From Larix sibirica (lineage: Eukaryota; Streptophyta; Pinopsida; Pinales; Pinaceae), in the NCBI GenBank assembly GCA_004151065.3, contig NWUY0304440012.1:1-22426 (forward strand): a stretch of 22,426 bases of DNA. Direction: 5' to 3'. Below, piece after piece: positions 19,598-22,426 of this stretch. Position 1 is the stretch's first letter. Each line of letters begins with the position of its first letter. The position numbers were made by a program, and so were the translations under genes. Under the pieces are notes generated by a model. That model was not told the origin of the DNA. It did no database searches and saw only the letters and a program-made list of their open reading frames with translations.

Positions 19598-19703
19598 GAG
19601 CCAGAGCCAAAAGTGTGCATTATAGTTTGGCTATAATCTATCATGGGGAGGGAGCATGCCTGTGTACTACTGTTTTCATCAAGGACTTTTGGTATCTTTA
19701 TGG
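19598..19703 (+). pseudogene. decayed partial copy of the last DEK1 exon
   Basis: This stretch aligns with 19431-19545, the end of the coding exon: GAGCCAGAGCCAAA against GATCCAGAGCCAAA, ATGGGGAGGGAGC against CTGGGGAGGAAGC, TGTACTACTGTTTTCA against TGTACTCTCTGTTTTCA, and TCTTTATG against CCTTTATG. Its translation starts EPEPKVCIIVWL and then hits TAA, against DPEPKGYTIVPT in the true exon. It lies ~160 bp downstream of the original, in the 3' UTR, and is non-coding. Confidence 0.75.
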
Positions 19704-20911
19704 TTTTCAAATGATCCAAATCCCTACCTAAGTACAGATGTTCCTGCATCATGGGTTCTGCACATTTGCGGCTCTATTTAAGACTCTTGCTCTACCAGAT
19801 GCTGATCATGTCTCAATTTTGAATGCTCTGGTATGTTCTTGACTTGGTTAATCCAGAGATCTTTATTGTATCCGTATTTGCAGTGTATTTTTAGAGAAGC
19901 CTTGGTGAGAGATGAAAATATCTTTTCTTGTTAATAGCAAATCATACTACTTCCCGATTGATTTAATTGTTATAGATGCAGGTATAAACATTGTCTGTTG
20001 GTTAAGCATTCTGATTTAACTGCGGAGAAAATGACATCTAATGGAGTAATCAAGTAAGCACAAAACTGTTATGGTCTTCTCTTCTTCTTCCTTTTTTCTC
20101 TTCTGTGCTGCATAATATTGGTTCTGCCAATTCTCTCTATATGTGTAGAATTGCTGCCTATCTGATCCAGTCTAGACCTAAATATTTCATTTGAAGATAG
20201 AGTGTTTGCTATTACCTGAAGATGCAAAAATCTAGTGAGTCTGATGGTTTATCCATTTATTCTCCATTATTAGCATATATTGTTTAGAATTTATTTTAAG
20301 AAATATGTTTAGATTTAGTGTACCATGTCGGTGAAGCAGATTCCAGTAATTTTAAGGCAAAGTACTTCAGCTTTTAGAGATATTTTTGAAACAGCAAGTC
20401 TGATAATTTTGAAGCAATCATTTTTTCCTTTATCCTGGCTAACATCCTTTGTGCTTTTTTCGATAACGCTTGTATCTTGTGCATAACCTGTACTTGTGAC
20501 TGAAAGCCGGTGGCACTTTGGATTCACGTTTTTCTCATTAGACATTGCTGCTGTAGGATGTCAGAGATCGGACAATGTTGACAGGAGGAATGATGCTATT
20601 CCCAAATGAGGACACTGATTTCAGTTCTTCTATTATATCTAAAGAGTGAGAAATGGACAGTTGAATTGCAGAACAGTATGAATTTCATGCTCATCAATCA
20701 ATATGATGGAATACTGTTGATTAGAAGTAAGGGCCAAGAATAACCTGAAGGCAGTAACTATATTTGGATTTTATTATTGCAGTTTCCTGTTGTAACGTGC
20801 AATTAATTTTGGATTTGATACATTCCGTGTATCTTTTTCTTTTCCAGGGTTGGAGGAGATGCATGAGATGAAGTTGCGACTTCCACTATAATCAAAGTTT
20901 TAGTTTGTGGA

Positions 20912-20917
20912 AATAAA
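20912..20917 (+). terminator. AATAAA, possible poly(A) signal
   Basis: A perfect AATAAA 1.37 kb after the stop codon, in the presumed UTR. Plant poly(A) signals are loose and other A-rich words occur nearby, so this is only a candidate. Confidence 0.25.
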
Positions 20918-21583
20918 TATAAGCTGTACGTCAGGGACATTTTCTGTCAGGGACATTTTCTGTCGCGGAATCTACTGGAGCCTTCCTTGACATGGAAAGG
21001 ATTTAATGATGCTCTTTAAGATCATTTTAGTGCCACCAGTGATGAAATTGTTCTTGCAGTTGCTGGATTATTTGGGCCATCTGTGCATTTGGTACAAGGT
21101 GCTTATATACAGAGATGTCAGATGTCTTAGTCATCTATCTGTAAAGCAGTGTTTCTGCTAGTTGTATATTATAGACATGATAATTGTAAAATATGTAAAG
21201 TGTAATCTTTAAGATTGCCAATTTGCTTCAAAAATGGGTCACAATTGTTGCAGCACTATGAAATGGTAGGCGTCAGCAACAAAGTGGCTTTGCAGTATTC
21301 TGCCAGAGTGTATAGAATATCGGTTGTTCGGTACCCTTTATTTTGAATCACATTCTTTTTATAAGGCTGCAAGTCTTGATCTTTGAATTCATATTCTCTT
21401 GAATATGTGAAGAAAATATATTTTATTTGCATATGATGTCCAGTCTTTAATGCAATTTTCAACGTATTAGCTATTTGTACTTAGAGACGATGAAATAATT
21501 CACAATCAAGTTAACTTAATGGATCCATGGAAATCCGATTTCCAGCGTCAGACCCCGCTGCGTATTGCCTTCTATCTTTAGCT

Positions 21584-21800
21584 GGAGGGGGAAAGTAAAG
21601 GTGCCCCCTTTTTAGTGGGTGGGTGGGTGGAGCCATCTGTTAGATACCACTGTAGAAGAGCTAGAATTTTAACATTGCCTTAGGTGGGCAGAGCCGGCTG
21701 TTAGGTACCGCTCTAGAAGAGCTACAATTTTAAAATTGCATCGGAGCATATTGGGCAAGGGACTGTCCGGAGGGAAATGAAAGGCGACCCCCTTTTTTTA
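21584..21800. repeat. diverged nested duplication
   Basis: The GTGGGTGGAGCCATCTGTTA block (near 21625) and the GTGGGCAGAGCCGGCTGTTA block (near 21685) form two ~60-bp units, each continuing into GAAGAGCTA-AATTTTAA. Outside them, GGAGGGGGAAAGTAAAGG (21586) and GGAGGGAAATGAAAGG (21768), each followed by C- and T-runs, form a larger pair ~183 bp apart. This could be the end of a transposon. Confidence 0.75.
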
Positions 21801-21834
21801 AAATTTCTACATTATTAGCAGCGATAATGTTACA

Positions 21835-22426
21835 TATGTAATCACGACATATGGAATATCTTCTTTACATACCTAATCACAACAGATGGAATATCTTTGT
21901 AGTAAGCTCATCTGTTCAAAGGCTACGTTTATATAACATATGGAATATCTTTGTTACATGCCTAATCACAACAGATGTAATATCTTTGTAGTATGCTCAT
22001 GTGTTCAAAGGCTACCTTTATACAACAGGCGGAATATCTTTGTTACATGCCTAATCACAACAAATGGAATATATTTGTTACATGCCTAATCGCAATAGAT
22101 GGAATATCTTTGTAGTAAGCTCATGTGTTCAAAGGCCATCACAATAGATGGAATATATTTGTTACATGCCTAATCGCAATAGATGGAATATCGTTGTAGT
22201 AAGCTCATGTGTTCAAAGGCCGTCTTTAATATATAAAGGTGTAACATCTTTGTAGTAAGCTCATGTGTTCAAAGTCCACCTTTAACATATAAAGGTGTAA
22301 CATCTTTGTAGTAAGCACATGTGTTCAAAGGCCACCATTAATATATAAAGGTGTAGCAGATGGAATATCTTTGTAGGAAACTCATGTGTTCAAAGGCCAC
22401 CTTTAATATATAAAGGTGTAACATCT
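21835..22426. repeat. minisatellite array, continues past window end
   Basis: The word GTGTTCAAAG recurs near 21912, 22001, 22126, 22209, 22265, 22321 and 22386. Spacing changes from about 84-124 bp in the left part to about 56-65 bp in the right part. Left units carry GGAATATCTTTGTTACATGC and CCTAATCACAACAGATGG; right units replace these with CTTTAATATATAAAGGTG and TAACATCTTTGTAGTAAGC. It is a two-stage tandem array, unfinished at the window edge. Confidence 0.92.

Larger units (their letters stand above)
19545..21500 (+). other. DEK1 3' UTR and downstream region
   Basis: No gene after the DEK1 stop. The transcript end cannot be fixed. The UTR may contain introns: there is a good donor-like CAA|GTAAGC near 20053 and acceptor-like CTGTAG|GATG near 20563 and TTTTCCAG|GGTTG near 20848, but nothing confirms their use. 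A 16-bp tandem repeat (TCAGGGACATTTTCTG) lies at 20931-20962. Confidence 0.5.

Noticed and set aside
20315-20545. 76-codon minus-strand frame downstream of DEK1
   Set aside because: No homology that I recognise, no codon bias and no gene context. Length is within chance for this region.
21835-22426. CRISPR-like regular repeats
   Set aside because: Units are diverged and directly adjacent without unique spacers, and the window is plant nuclear DNA. It is a minisatellite.

Overview
The window is plant nuclear DNA. It is AT-rich, with small exons bounded by canonical GT-AG introns, long repeat-filled introns and decayed transposons. The only gene I can support is on the + strand: the 3' half of DEK1 (DEFECTIVE KERNEL 1, the phytocalpain), a single-copy land-plant gene. 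The 16 exons found (4638..19544) join without a frame break and give the C-terminal 1,158 residues of a protein that is about 2,150 residues long in the family. The N-terminal half, with most of the membrane segments, and the promoter lie upstream of base 1. An intron of over 8 kb, other introns with old transposons and generally repeat-rich DNA suggest a large-genome plant, plausibly a gymnosperm. That placement is inference only.

Layout. 1..4637 is the downstream part of a long intron. It holds a possible tRNA-like SINE head at the edge, a non-autonomous terminal-inverted-repeat transposon (991..1666), a CA/TG hairpin tract and a ~367-bp tandem duplication. 4638..5628 carries four small exons for the last membrane helices. 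5629..13767 is one 8.1-kb intron with four separate tandem duplications, a Ty1/copia integrase relic and a second, inverted copy of the same transposon (12425..13174). 13768..19544 is a compact run of 12 exons: the cytosolic linker with a charged helix, the laminin-G-like (LG3) domain, the calpain protease core with its Cys/His/Asn triad, and the C2-like domain. One of these introns uses a GC donor. 19545..~21500 is 3' UTR/downstream DNA. It contains a decayed partial copy of the end of the last coding exon. 21580..22426 is repetitive: a diverged duplication, then a minisatellite that runs off the window.

The membrane helices anchor the protein in the plasma membrane, and the linker and LG3 region connect them to the cytosolic protease (family knowledge). 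I found no tRNA or rRNA gene, no CRISPR array, no operon and no second protein-coding gene. The most interesting points are the transposon family defined by two copies with separate target-site duplications, the pseudo-copy of the last exon behind the stop codon, the GC-AG intron and the very long intron. I see no undescribed multi-gene system here.
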